Of a stretch of DNA of 64,000 bases, positions 45,183 to 54,482 are shown in pieces. The translations under genes were made by a program, and so were the position numbers. Source of the DNA: Heliopora coerulea (lineage: Eukaryota; Cnidaria; Anthozoa; Scleralcyonacea; Helioporidae). The stretch spans positions 186,001 through 250,000 of the forward strand of contig JASJOG010000187.1 of NCBI GenBank assembly GCA_030142905.1, given 5' to 3'. Each line of letters opens with the position of its first letter. Position 1 is the stretch's first letter. The notes below the pieces were generated by a model that had not been told where the DNA came from, made no database searches, and worked only from the letters and a program-made list of their open reading frames with translations.

Positions 45183-46352
45183 TTATATATATTTTAATAT
45201 TTCATCTTCGTCAAAATCAACACCATATTTTTTACAAAGAAGATAATGGTTTAAAACAATTTCTGGATATTTCATTTTTCTTGTTGAAATATATACATAT
45301 AATATTTCTCCATCCATTTTTCCGTGATCTTTATTTTTTGATCCAAGATAAAATTTCATATTTGGGGTGTGATACTTTCTAGCAGTTGTATTGAAAGAAA
45401 CAATTTCTTTTCCATTCACATAAAGATTTCCTTTTTCATCACCACTGACGTTACCTTGATCCCAATGAACAGAAAGACATATTAATTTGTTTATTTGAGT
45501 TGCATTTGCTTTCAATTGCCATCTGTCATTTGAAATTGAATACGTGGATGAATTTGTGATATATAATAATGAATTACGATAAGAAATACCAAAATTAGAA
45601 GGATCTGGTTGACTTGCTGTTTCATTATCTACGATTTTAAACAACGACACCTCATTGTTAGACGAATTTAATGATTTTAAACCATATACAAAATAAAAAT
45701 TCAAGTGTTGATTGCTTAAAATATCTTGTGTACTAACTAAATGTAAATTGTTGCTATTTGAAACGTTTGATTCAAGATATTGAACACAATAAAAATTATT
45801 ATTAATTGTGGATTTTTTGAAAAATGGTTGTTTGTTTGTATCATCTTGTTTGAAATTCCAATCTTTTTTTCTTGACAAATTGAAAAGTTTTTCAACCTTT
45901 TTATTGCTTCCAGTATATTCTATATAATTATCATCATCTTTCACATCAAAAATTCCTTCATCATCCATTTGTAAATTATAAATATTTGCAACCGTATTTG
46001 CAAATGAAAAATTTGTCACACGGTTGTCGACGTATTTTTTAGTCACAACATGGTGATCAGAAGATGGAACATAATTTGCTGCATGAAGAATATTATGATT
46101 TCCCATATCCAAATCTCCAGTCATTGTTCCTCCAGATAAAGACAATTTTGTATCATCTTGATCATCCACATATTTTTTTCGAGCCAAATGTTTATCATCT
46201 ATAGGATCAATTGTTGAAATTATTTTATTTGTGTTTATAGTCAAATCGCCGGTCATCGTACCGCCTGTTAAAGATAATTTTTTATCAAATTCATTTAAAA
46301 TGAAATTTTTTCTTTTTGAGCTAAAATCATCATCATTAAATATAACACTCAT
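45183..46352 (-). CDS. Phage-like fibre protein 2, lectin-like C-terminus (inner)
   Basis: 389 codons from ATG 46352 in TATAAAATAAATG. Two N-terminal repeats of the tail-fibre type: LSLTGGTMTGDLTINTNKII followed by HLARKKYVDDQ, then LSLSGGTMTGDLDMGNHNIL followed by VVTKKYVDNR. The C-terminal 250 residues resemble a LamG/concanavalin-type jelly roll, with KLICLSVHWDQG and GNLYVNGKEIVSF. Such proteins trimerise and bind receptors or glycans on phage tails and adenovirus-like vertices. Likely the host-attachment fibre of the Polinton virion. Intact. The fibre 1 gene lies just upstream, 5 bases away. Confidence 0.85.
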   Translation of the reverse strand: MSVIFNDDDFSSKRKNFILNEFDKKLSLTGGTMTGDLTINTNKIISTIDPIDDKHLARKKYVDDQDDTKLSLSGGTMTGDLDMGNHNILHAANYVPSSDHHVVTKKYVDNRVTNFSFANTVANIYNLQMDDEGIFDVKDDDNYIEYTGSNKKVEKLFNLSRKKDWNFKQDDTNKQPFFKKSTINNNFYCVQYLESNVSNSNNLHLVSTQDILSNQHLNFYFVYGLKSLNSSNNEVSLFKIVDNETASQPDPSNFGISYRNSLLYITNSSTYSISNDRWQLKANATQINKLICLSVHWDQGNVSGDEKGNLYVNGKEIVSFNTTARKYHTPNMKFYLGSKNKDHGKMDGEILYVYISTRKMKYPEIVLNHYLLCKKYGVDFDEDEILKYI

Positions 46353-46357
46353 TTATT

Positions 46358-47803
46358 TTATATATTTATAGGATTATGATCAACGTTGTATAAATTACAA
46401 AGAACATAATGATAAAACAAAATTTCTTTTTCTGTCATTTTCTCGTGTTTTAAAATTGAAAAGAAAGATATTGATCCATCAAAAGGTGAATTTGTGTTGT
46501 TTTTTATATCACCAATTGTTAAAGTTGTATCTCCTAAAACAGTCTTGGCCGTAAAAGATGTTAACTTTTTTCCATTACAATAAACACTACTTTCATTATC
46601 ACCTACGGTGCCCCCCGGATTTGGTGTTGTATACATATCCCAATGAATACTTAAACATATCCATTTATTCAGATCCCCAGCATTCGCCTTCGACTTGAAG
46701 GCGGCAATTGGTTGTTTATGATTTACAGGATTTGTTCCAATACAGATATAATTTGGTGAATCTCCAGCAACAACCAATTCTCTTGTGGTTGGATTTGCAA
46801 AACAAACAAATTTATCCCATCCTCCATTATCATGTCCAAAAATTCCCCCTTTTAACCAATCACTTCCAGATGAAGGAACAGAATTCAATTTATAGATAAC
46901 AAAAACATTTACAATATCTTTTTTTCCTGATATTGGGTTAATGTTGGAATCTGAAATCATTCTACCACCGTTAAATTTTAAAAAATATTTATTATCTTCC
47001 TTTTCACTTTCTAAACACAAGGAAGGTTGAAGACTTTTTGTTGTTTGTTTTAAATTGTTTCCTTCAATTCCATAATCAATTAGTTCTTTTACTTTTCCAC
47101 CGTTTCTTTCAAACAACAAATCATAAATTGAATTATATTCAACAAAATATAAATTATGAAATTTCAAAGAAAAATTATCTTTCAACACTGAAAAACTGAC
47201 ATCCTTTTTGATAATGTTTAAATTATCATCAATACGGTCGTCGACGTATTTCTTCCTCGCTAAATGTGTTTCAAGTGTAGGATTTGTTGAAGAAATAATT
47301 TTATTACTTCCAATTGTAACATCACCTGTCAATGTTCCACCAGTTAAGGATAATTTTTTAGAATCTTGATTATCTACATATTTTTTTGTTGCTAAATGTT
47401 TTTCACCTGTAGGATCTGAAGTTGTTAGAATTTTATGATTTCCCATGCTAATATTTCCTGACATTGTTCCACCAGTTAAGGATAATTTTCTAGAATCTTG
47501 ATCATCTACATATTTCTTTCTAGAAAGGTCTTTATCACTTGAAGGATTCACATTTGTTGTAATTTTATTAGGAGCCATATCAATATTTCCTCTCATTGTA
47601 CCTCCTCTTCTTGATAGATAATCTACATCTGTGTGTCTTCTTACTAAATCATCTACATATTTTTTTCTAGCAAGGTGTTCTCTTTTTGTTGGGTCAACTG
47701 ATGTTATGATATGGTTTGAACCCATGTTAATATCTCCTGTTGTTGGTAAACCTCCTGTTGTTATATTATCGTTAACTTTTTCATATCCATAAAATAAACT
47801 CAT
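46358..47803 (-). CDS. Phage-like fibre protein 1, lectin-like C-terminus (inner)
   Basis: 481 codons from ATG 47803 in TATAAAATAAATG. Four N-terminal repeats, about 45 residues each, of the pattern GGTM-x-G-(N/D)I-x-MG-x-(N/H)KI...DP-x5-HLARKKYVDD (residues about 20-190), then a linker and a lectin-like domain to the end (GGIFGHDNGGWDKFVCFANP, NKWICLSIHWD, SVYCNGKKLTSF, LTIGDIKNN, FYHYVLCNLYNVDHNP). Same fold plan as fibre 2 but with more repeats, giving a longer shaft. Intact. Outer homologue 32352-33783 is broken. Confidence 0.85.
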   Translation of the reverse strand: MSLFYGYEKVNDNITTGGLPTTGDINMGSNHIITSVDPTKREHLARKKYVDDLVRRHTDVDYLSRRGGTMRGNIDMAPNKITTNVNPSSDKDLSRKKYVDDQDSRKLSLTGGTMSGNISMGNHKILTTSDPTGEKHLATKKYVDNQDSKKLSLTGGTLTGDVTIGSNKIISSTNPTLETHLARKKYVDDRIDDNLNIIKKDVSFSVLKDNFSLKFHNLYFVEYNSIYDLLFERNGGKVKELIDYGIEGNNLKQTTKSLQPSLCLESEKEDNKYFLKFNGGRMISDSNINPISGKKDIVNVFVIYKLNSVPSSGSDWLKGGIFGHDNGGWDKFVCFANPTTRELVVAGDSPNYICIGTNPVNHKQPIAAFKSKANAGDLNKWICLSIHWDMYTTPNPGGTVGDNESSVYCNGKKLTSFTAKTVLGDTTLTIGDIKNNTNSPFDGSISFFSILKHEKMTEKEILFYHYVLCNLYNVDHNPINI

Positions 47804-47822
47804 TTATTTTATAATAACAAAA

Positions 47823-48509
47823 TTATTTAATTTTGATTTCTAACAAAACATTTCCTATTGATAATGAATTATTTCCTTCTACTTTGAATTCTAATTCATT
47901 ATATATTCCATTTGATAATTTTATTCCTCCTCCCGGTCCTTTGTCTTCAGGTGGATAAATTTTTGAGACACTTCCTTTTAGTGTTTGTTCTGTTGTTATT
48001 GGAATTTGAATAAGAATGTCACTTCTTTTACCATTTACAAAATTTTTACTTTTATCAATCATATTACAGCTTATGTTTACATATTCCAAGTTGTTATTAA
48101 TATTTACCTCGCTGTCACTCTCTGTTAATGTATTTGCTTGTATTACTTTATTTTCTGGAAATCCTATGATTGGACCAAATGTTTGTAAATTTAATGTTTT
48201 ATCTGATTTTATTGTACATTTTCCAGAATAATTAATTTGTTCTAATTCTATTTTTCCAACATTTTCTAATTCAGTTTTTAAAATATTAAAGGTATAATAT
48301 CCATCTTTGAAGTTAATTTTTGTATTAGCACCTTGTGTATCATAAGTATAATGATGAATATTTTGATATAAATTATTATAATCCCAAAATATACTTACTG
48401 ATTTTACAAACATATAACTCTCACAATGAGTTAATATAAGTGGTTTTTCTAATTGAATTATTTTTTCACGGTTTTCGTCTTTTTTGATAAATATTTTAAG
48501 ATTTGTCAT
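47823..48509 (-). CDS. Penton-like minor capsid protein candidate (inner)
   Basis: 228 codons from ATG 48509 in TATAAAATAAATG. Features: LILTHCESYMFVKSVSIFWD (residues about 24-44), TFGPIIGFPENKVI, LEYVNISCNMIDKSKNF and IKLSNGIYNELEFKVEG, and a beta-rich end SIGNVLLEIKI. The size, predicted all-beta character and position next to the fibre genes suit a single-jelly-roll penton or fibre-base protein. That is inference: I did not recognise a catalogued domain. The intergenic gap to fibre 1 contains the palindrome CAAAATTATTTAATTTTG. Confidence 0.5.
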   Translation of the reverse strand: MTNLKIFIKKDENREKIIQLEKPLILTHCESYMFVKSVSIFWDYNNLYQNIHHYTYDTQGANTKINFKDGYYTFNILKTELENVGKIELEQINYSGKCTIKSDKTLNLQTFGPIIGFPENKVIQANTLTESDSEVNINNNLEYVNISCNMIDKSKNFVNGKRSDILIQIPITTEQTLKGSVSKIYPPEDKGPGGGIKLSNGIYNELEFKVEGNNSLSIGNVLLEIKIK

Positions 48510-48514
48510 TTATT

Positions 48515-50059
48515 TTATAATATATATTTTGAAATTAAAACTCCTCCAATTATTGGTAAAGATAAAATCCATAAATTTTCACTTGACCCAATGGGTGTTT
48601 TTGAAGATTTACCTGAAAGATCTGAAATGTCTTTTAATGTATTATTTTTCAAATCTTTTTTGGATTCATTTTTCTTTATATCTTTTTTGGATTCATTTTT
48701 CTTTATTTCATTTTTCTTTATTTCATTTCCTTGTATCGAGCTTCGCTCGCCACTCTACGGTTTTGTTTTGTTTTCTCCACCATAATAATTTAATTTTTCA
48801 TTAATTCCAAAAACCATATTTTCATCAGAAACTTTTAATTTATTATTATATCCTTCAATAGGATTTTTTAAAATTATTAAAGATGATGGAATTAACCATA
48901 AAGTTGGACTTATTGCAGTATTTAAAATTACATTTGTTGCGGTTATGGCTGTATTCATATTATTTATCCATGTTGTTGTATCATAATTTATAATTGAATC
49001 TTCAAAAATTTGTCTAAAAACTTTTTGTGTTTCTAAAGCTGAAGCTCTATTTGAAACAATACTTTGTCTAGTTCTAGCTTGTGCTCCAAGGATTGCATAA
49101 ATATATGCTTCAATGCTTTGGTTCAATAATTCAGTTCCATTTTTTATTAATCCATCTGAAATTTTTGGAATGAATTTTTTATAATCATTTTGTGTGTCTC
49201 TAATTTGCCCTGGACCGTGTTTATATCCTGGCCATGGTGTACTCATATCAATTGCATGAGAATCTCCAATGTGCCTTTTTTTTCCTGAAATTTCTTGCCA
49301 TGTCCATTTTGGATAGTGATCTTTTAAAAAACCAGCATTAAATTTATAAAATGTTTTATCATCACCATTTCTCAATTGCCACATAATTCTTCTAACTGTA
49401 AAATATAGATGAAATCTCATAAATGATGTAATTTGTTTTGGAACATCAGCTGAAAATAATAAATGTTGTATTGAAATTCCACATCCATAAGTTGCAATCC
49501 ATGTTCCTATAATACTTTGAAAATATGACTCATTTAGAGACAATTTTGCATTATCATCTGTAGTTATATTTAATCCGGGTAAATTACTTTGAAAATAATC
49601 TGTATTGTTTACATAAATCCTAAACTGGTTAATAGGATAACTTAAAACATATTGTGTAGGAAATTCATCCCAATAATATGATTTTCCAGTATAACCAACA
49701 TGTCTTTTTCCTCTTGGTAATTCTTGTATACTTCCTCCAAGTTTCCAAATTTTTGGAAAATTTGGTTTTGGTTTATTTATATAAAGATATTTTGTCATAT
49801 TTGGATCATTTTTAAATGTATCTGAATTTATATCGGTTGAAATATATCCGTTAGGGTCGTTTTTAAAATATGTTATTGTTTTTTCCCAACTTCCATCTTT
49901 ATTAATATCATGTTCAAAATAAAATTTTGTCATGTCTGCATATGGATATTTTTTTAAGAAATTTTCTTTAAACTTTTTATCCAAAATTTTTCTTTCATTA
50001 ACCACAAAATCATAATTTTTTCCATAATATTTTTTCTCAGCTTTTTCAAGTGAATTCAT
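48515..50059 (-). pseudogene. Conserved 434-aa Polinton protein with early stop (inner)
   Basis: Open from ATG 50059 to TAG at 48755, then continuing in the same frame for about 79 codons to 48515 as a Lys/Asn/Glu-rich repeat (NEIKKNEIKKNESKK) and a final hydrophobic LWILSLPIIGGVLISKYIL. The stop falls in a GC-rich mini-hairpin (GAGCGAAGCTC) that may be an insertion. The core has QYVLSYPINQFRIYVNNTDY, IIGTWIATYGCGISIQHLLF, RFHLYFTVRRIM and LGAQARTRQS, all shared with outer 30396-31973. No known domain is recognised. It could be structural or connected with the portal, vertex or genome terminus. Divergent from the integrase. Confidence 0.75.
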
Positions 50060-50080
50060 TATTTATTTTAATAAAAATAA
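50060..50080. promoter_or_regulatory. 21-bp divergent, near-palindromic promoter region
   Basis: Only 21 bases separate the ATG of the 434-aa gene (minus) from the ATG of the integrase (plus). Read outward, each side ends in an AAATAAA word before its ATG (AAAATAAATAATG on the minus strand, AAAAATAAATG on the plus). The gap is almost symmetrical (TATTTATTTTAATAAAAATAA) and must contain both start regions. Confidence 0.65.
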
Positions 50081-51202
50081 ATGAACGACAAAGTGAGTGA
50101 TACCAACATGTTTGTTATTGAACAAGAGTTAAGAGATATTTATTACAATCCTAAAACAGGTTATCAATCTGCAGAAAGACTTTACCAAAAATTAAAAGAC
50201 AGACTTCCAAAGGGGTTAAAAGTTAGTAGAAAAATTGTGAAAGACTGGTTAAAAACACAAGATACTTTTACAAGATACAAACCAATTGCTAGACGACATA
50301 AATTTCAAAAAACATTTGTTAAAGACTTGGGCGACCAAATACAAATGGATTTAATTGATATGAAAAAATACAAAAAAGATGATGATGATTATTATTGGAT
50401 TCTTACAGCTGTTGAAATTTTGAGTCGTTATGCGTTTGCTATTCCTGTTTATAGAAAAGATACTTACAACATGACTTTAATTGTTTCAAAATTACTTAGA
50501 AAATTCAAAAAAAGATTTGGTAAATACCCAAATGTAACTCAATTTGATGAAGGAAAAGAATTTTATAATGTTGGTGTAAAAAACTTATTGAAAGAAAAGA
50601 ATGTTGAATATTTTTCCTCTAAATCTGTTAAAAAAGCAGCTATAGTTGAAAGATTTAATCGAACTCTAAAAACATCTATGTGGAAATATTTTTATAAAAA
50701 TAAAACTTATAATTGGATCAACGTTTTGAAAAAACTTGTAGATAATTATAATAATACTAAACACAGTAGTATATTAATGAAACCTGCTGATGTGAACAAG
50801 TCTAACAAAGACCAAGTGTGGAATACATTATATGGTCATCCATTAGGAGATTTACCTTTACCTAAATTCAGAATTGGTGATACTGTTAGGATTTCTAAAT
50901 ATAAGAATATCTTTACTAAAGGTTATGAAGCTAATTTTACAGAAGAAATTTTTAAAATTTTAAAAGTATTTAGAGGTGATCCAAACATGTATGAAGTGGA
51001 AGACTTTGAGGGAGAACCAATTATTGGAAAATTTTATGAACAGGAATTGTCAGCTGTGGATAAAAAGGATGATATTTATAAAGTAGAGAAAATATTAAAA
51101 AGAAAAAAAGTTAAAGGAAAAAATATGGTTCTGGTAAAGTGGTTAGGTTATCACAATAAACATAATTCTTGGATGCCGGAAGAAAATATTCAAAATGTAT
51201 AA
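50081..51202 (+). CDS. Retroviral-type integrase with C-terminal chromodomain (inner)
   Basis: 373 codons, ATG in AAAATAAATG. Joins element ends to target DNA, giving the 6-bp duplications seen. Residues 1-85: helical N-terminal region (GYQSAERLYQKLKDRLPKG, IVKDWLKTQ). Residues 85-250: RNase H-like DDE core with QMDLIDMKKY (D), VTQFDEGKEFYN (D) and IVERFNRTLKTS (E), and the KHSSILMKPADVN region. Residues 265-315: SH3-like part FRIGDTVRISKYKNIFTKG. Residues 327-372: chromodomain, YKVEKILKRKKV, MVLVKWLGY, NSWMPEENI. Intact. A chromodomain may direct insertion to methyl-lysine histones. Confidence 0.92.
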   Translation: MNDKVSDTNMFVIEQELRDIYYNPKTGYQSAERLYQKLKDRLPKGLKVSRKIVKDWLKTQDTFTRYKPIARRHKFQKTFVKDLGDQIQMDLIDMKKYKKDDDDYYWILTAVEILSRYAFAIPVYRKDTYNMTLIVSKLLRKFKKRFGKYPNVTQFDEGKEFYNVGVKNLLKEKNVEYFSSKSVKKAAIVERFNRTLKTSMWKYFYKNKTYNWINVLKKLVDNYNNTKHSSILMKPADVNKSNKDQVWNTLYGHPLGDLPLPKFRIGDTVRISKYKNIFTKGYEANFTEEIFKILKVFRGDPNMYEVEDFEGEPIIGKFYEQELSAVDKKDDIYKVEKILKRKKVKGKNMVLVKWLGYHNKHNSWMPEENIQNV

Positions 51203-51207
51203 AATAA

Positions 51208-52590
51208 ATGGATAAAGGTTTTGATGATATAGAATTAAATGATAGAAATATAAGAGACCGCGAGGCTGAAGCACGCAGAGAAGACCGTGAGGACGAAGGT
51301 GGAGAAACAAGTGGAGGAAATTTTGCTAATACAAATTTAGATACTGGAGAAACAACTATGTTACTCCCAGATCAGCACACCAAAGTAACTAGAGTTAAAG
51401 AACCTGGGTCTATAATTTCATATGGTAATTTAAAAAAAGGTTTGAGAGGAATTAAAAGATCAATTACTGATGATAGAAAAAAATCTTTCAAAAAAATATT
51501 TAATTTCATCCGTGAAAAGAAAAATGGAAAAAATAATGAATTATTGTTAGAACAAACTAGGTTTGAAAGAAATGAAAAAGGAAATGTTTCAATTATTTAC
51601 AAAGATAAAAGAATTGGTAATGTTGGCGGTGACAATAAACTAAAATTATTTGTAAAATGGAATAAGAATTATGTTAATGAATTCAGAGATATTTTTGAAA
51701 AAGCAAAACAAGAATATGAAAAAACTCCAAGTGCAGCAATCCAAGAAATAATCAGAGATGAAGGTCCTGATGGTAATGAAACCAGTGACCTCAATGAGGA
51801 AATTTTTTATGATTATATCACTGATGATTCTATTTTAGAAATTCAAAATAAAATTGATAATATAATTAGCGATAACAATTTAAAAAAATTAATTGATAAT
51901 AAACAGGACCCAAGACGAACATTATTTGAAAGAGATGATTTAAGAGAATTTAGAGGATTAATATATTTGGAGGATATTGACCCTGAGCTAACAGAAAATG
52001 AAAAAAAAGAAGTTATACGCGGAAAAATTGATGGATTTGATGAAGAGTACCAACATTGGAAAATGAAAGCTGAATTACAACCAGACAACACTCCACAAAA
52101 AGATATATATAAGAGTTTTTCAGAAATTGCAAAACTTCAAGCAGATAAAATGAGACTTGAAAATAATGAAAGACCAATTAGTGAAGAAGGAATAAATATT
52201 TTAAATGAAAATGCTGAAGAATCTGACCTCGGAAGATTAGAAAGATTTAAAAAATGGGCAAAAGAAAATATCGCAGGTTTATCAGCAGTTGCTATTTCTA
52301 TAGCAGGTATAATTACAACAATAGTTATAGGAGCAAGAAACGCATTAAAACAAGGTGCAAATGCAGTTGGAAAATTGGGAAAAGCAATTGCAAATATAGG
52401 TAAAAATTTTGGTGCAGTCATTTCAGCAGTTTTAAATTTAATTTCACAGATATTATCATGGGGTGCAAAAGGTATTGCTTTTCTTGCCAAAAATTTATGG
52501 ATATTAGCTATTGCAATTACTTACTTTTTATACAATGAATACCGAAAGGACAAGGAATACCGAAAGAAAAACCAAAAGGGTAAAGATTAA
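51208..52590 (+). CDS. 460-aa protein with membrane-active C-terminus (inner)
   Basis: ATG 51208 in AAAATAAATG, 5 bases after the integrase stop. Residues 1-60 are acidic; 60-330 are charged and mostly helical, with DLNEEIFYDYITDDS and KMRLENNERPISEEGINIL. Residues 350-450 are hydrophobic and Ala/Gly-rich: GLSAVAISIAGIITTIVIGA, amphipathic GKLGKAIANIGKNFGAVISA, a further LISQILSWGAKGIAFLAK and a final membrane segment LWILAIAITYFLYNEY before a basic tail. The pattern resembles viral membrane-lytic or internal membrane proteins, but no named family is matched. Intact; conserved in the outer copy (27911-29228). Confidence 0.7.
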   Translation: MDKGFDDIELNDRNIRDREAEARREDREDEGGETSGGNFANTNLDTGETTMLLPDQHTKVTRVKEPGSIISYGNLKKGLRGIKRSITDDRKKSFKKIFNFIREKKNGKNNELLLEQTRFERNEKGNVSIIYKDKRIGNVGGDNKLKLFVKWNKNYVNEFRDIFEKAKQEYEKTPSAAIQEIIRDEGPDGNETSDLNEEIFYDYITDDSILEIQNKIDNIISDNNLKKLIDNKQDPRRTLFERDDLREFRGLIYLEDIDPELTENEKKEVIRGKIDGFDEEYQHWKMKAELQPDNTPQKDIYKSFSEIAKLQADKMRLENNERPISEEGINILNENAEESDLGRLERFKKWAKENIAGLSAVAISIAGIITTIVIGARNALKQGANAVGKLGKAIANIGKNFGAVISAVLNLISQILSWGAKGIAFLAKNLWILAIAITYFLYNEYRKDKEYRKKNQKGKD

Positions 52591-52618
52591 AAAAAATTTT
52601 TTTTTTGTATAATAAAAA

Positions 52619-53857
52619 ATGAATAGAATAGACAAATTATATCCAGGATATAAAAGATCAAAAATGAGTGATATTAAAGGAATCAGAACAAGACATGTTG
52701 TAACTTTAAATCCAAATTCAGTAAATCCAGAAGATGACCTTTATATAGATATCCCAAAATTAAACCCTAATTTATGTCTTGTACCCGATTCATTAAGATT
52801 GTTATTTAATTTTAAAAATTCAAACACCAAGTCTTGGTTTTTAAATAATTTATCAAAATTGTTAAAGAAAAGATTAGTTGTTAAATTTGCTGGAGAAATT
52901 GTTTATGATAATAGCGGAGAATCTCTTTTGGAAATTTACAAAGATCTTTGGAAAACTAAATCCGAAAGAGCAGATATGGTTGAATATGGGTTAGCAAGTG
53001 AAAATTTGAGAAAATTAATTTCAAAAGATGACTCTGGTGCAACAAGTGGAAGCGCAGAAAAAGCTTCTGATAAACTAATGTTTGATATTTATGGAACAAA
53101 ACAGTGCTTAAAATTGGAAAAAATACTCTCGGATCATGGATTATATGCTCCTTATGGGATGATTAATAATTTTCAATATATTTTAACTTTCCCAAAAGCA
53201 AGTGAAATTATGGTAGCACAAAGTGGTGAAAGTGTTGGTGGATATAAGTTGGAAAATTTAGAATTGGAATATGAAACAATTGAAAACCAGGATTTAGCAG
53301 TTGATGTTTTAACAAATTACACCACAGGAAGATCACTATCATATAATTATGTAACTTTGATGAAAACGGTAGAATGGGATAAAAACGCAACTTTACATAA
53401 TGAAACCATAAATATTCCACGTAAAAGTATGAAAGCAGTTGTACTGTTATTTAGAAATAAAACTGTAACAGATAGTGAGCAATTTGTTTATCCAAATATA
53501 ACAGATGTCAAAATTAGTGTTGAAGGGGTTCCAAATAGCATATATTCCCAAGGATTTCCGAAAAGAAGATTTTTTGAAGAAGCACTTAGAATATTTCGTT
53601 GTAATTATTTTGATTGCGATGCAGTTATGGATATTGAAAAATTCTACAAAGATTCATTCGCATTATGTATTGATTTAAGAACATTAGATGACAACTTTGT
53701 TTATGGAAACGGTAAAAAATTGGTAAATACACAGTCTGGACTATTGTTAGAAATTAAAAAAACTACCATTTCTGCAAATGTAATGTGTTATGTATTTGTA
53801 ATAAGTGATGGGTTGTTAAATATTGTAAATAAAGATTTACCTTCAATTCAGTTTTAA
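52619..53857 (+). CDS. Probable major capsid protein (inner)
   Basis: 412 codons from ATG 52619 (AATAAAAAATG). Beta-rich with conserved segments VVTLNPNSVNPEDDLYIDIP, CLVPDSLRLLFNFKNSNTKS, WFLNNLSKLLKKRLVVKFAG, KILSDHGLYAPYGMINNFQY, TLMKTVEWDKNATLHNETIN and LIVI-rich strands to the end (NVMCYVFVISDGLLN). Length and place (between the 460-aa gene and the packaging ATPase) suit the double-jelly-roll capsid protein of Polintons and adintoviruses. The fold is inferred, not shown. A second ATG (52663) would give a protein shorter by 14 residues. Intact. Confidence 0.6.
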   Translation: MNRIDKLYPGYKRSKMSDIKGIRTRHVVTLNPNSVNPEDDLYIDIPKLNPNLCLVPDSLRLLFNFKNSNTKSWFLNNLSKLLKKRLVVKFAGEIVYDNSGESLLEIYKDLWKTKSERADMVEYGLASENLRKLISKDDSGATSGSAEKASDKLMFDIYGTKQCLKLEKILSDHGLYAPYGMINNFQYILTFPKASEIMVAQSGESVGGYKLENLELEYETIENQDLAVDVLTNYTTGRSLSYNYVTLMKTVEWDKNATLHNETINIPRKSMKAVVLLFRNKTVTDSEQFVYPNITDVKISVEGVPNSIYSQGFPKRRFFEEALRIFRCNYFDCDAVMDIEKFYKDSFALCIDLRTLDDNFVYGNGKKLVNTQSGLLLEIKKTTISANVMCYVFVISDGLLNIVNKDLPSIQF

Positions 53858-53873
53858 ACATCAAAAATAAAAA

Positions 53874-54482
53874 ATGAACGTGAACGATGACAAAAAACCA
53901 TTTAATATGATAATTGTTGGAATGACTGCTTGTGGAAAAACAAAATATCTATTAGATTTTATAGAAAATGAATATAAAAATTATTTTGATTATATTTTTT
54001 TAATTTGTCCTACATTTGAATGGAATAAAACTTATGAAAATTGGAAATATGATAAAGATGAAGATTTTATTGCTATTCCTTGTGACCAAGACAACGTTGA
54101 AGATTGGTTAAAATTTATAGTTAACTTTTCAAAAGGAAGTAAAAGTTTAATCATATTGGATGATTGTGCAAGTGGAAAAAATGTTAAAAATAGAACAAGT
54201 GAGTTGGTTAAATTGAGATTTAGTGCTAGACATTATAATCTTAGCTGCTGTGTGATAACCCAGCAGCTGACATCTATTGCAAAACCATTTAGAGAAAATA
54301 TTTCAAAATTGGTTACATTTTATAACCCAAATAAAAAAGATATGACAACAATAATTCAAGAATATTTAGGAGTGGATGACCGCAAAGAATTGGAAAAAAT
54401 TTTAGAAACTTTGAAAACAAAAAAATATTCATGTTTGGAAATAAATTTAATTTTTCCATTTAGTTATAAAATAAATAAGTAA
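53874..54482 (+). CDS. A32-like genome-packaging ATPase (inner)
   Basis: 202 codons, ATG 53874 in ATAAAAAATG. FtsK/HerA-superfamily ATPase that drives viral DNA into capsids. Walker A is VGMTACGKTKYLL (about residues 16-28), Walker B is LIILDDCASG (about 95-104), and a sensor-like VVITQQ-type segment (CCVITQQLTSI) lies at about 124-134. Size and motifs match Polinton and adintovirus ATPases. It directly follows the capsid gene. Intact. Outer homologue: 26007-26618. Confidence 0.9.
   Translation: MNVNDDKKPFNMIIVGMTACGKTKYLLDFIENEYKNYFDYIFLICPTFEWNKTYENWKYDKDEDFIAIPCDQDNVEDWLKFIVNFSKGSKSLIILDDCASGKNVKNRTSELVKLRFSARHYNLSCCVITQQLTSIAKPFRENISKLVTFYNPNKKDMTTIIQEYLGVDDRKELEKILETLKTKKYSCLEINLIFPFSYKINK

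Noticed and set aside
45183..47803. Phage-like fibres as a sign of bacterial contamination
   Set aside because: They are flanked by Polinton genes with the same start motifs, composition and borders, and a decayed copy lies in the outer element.
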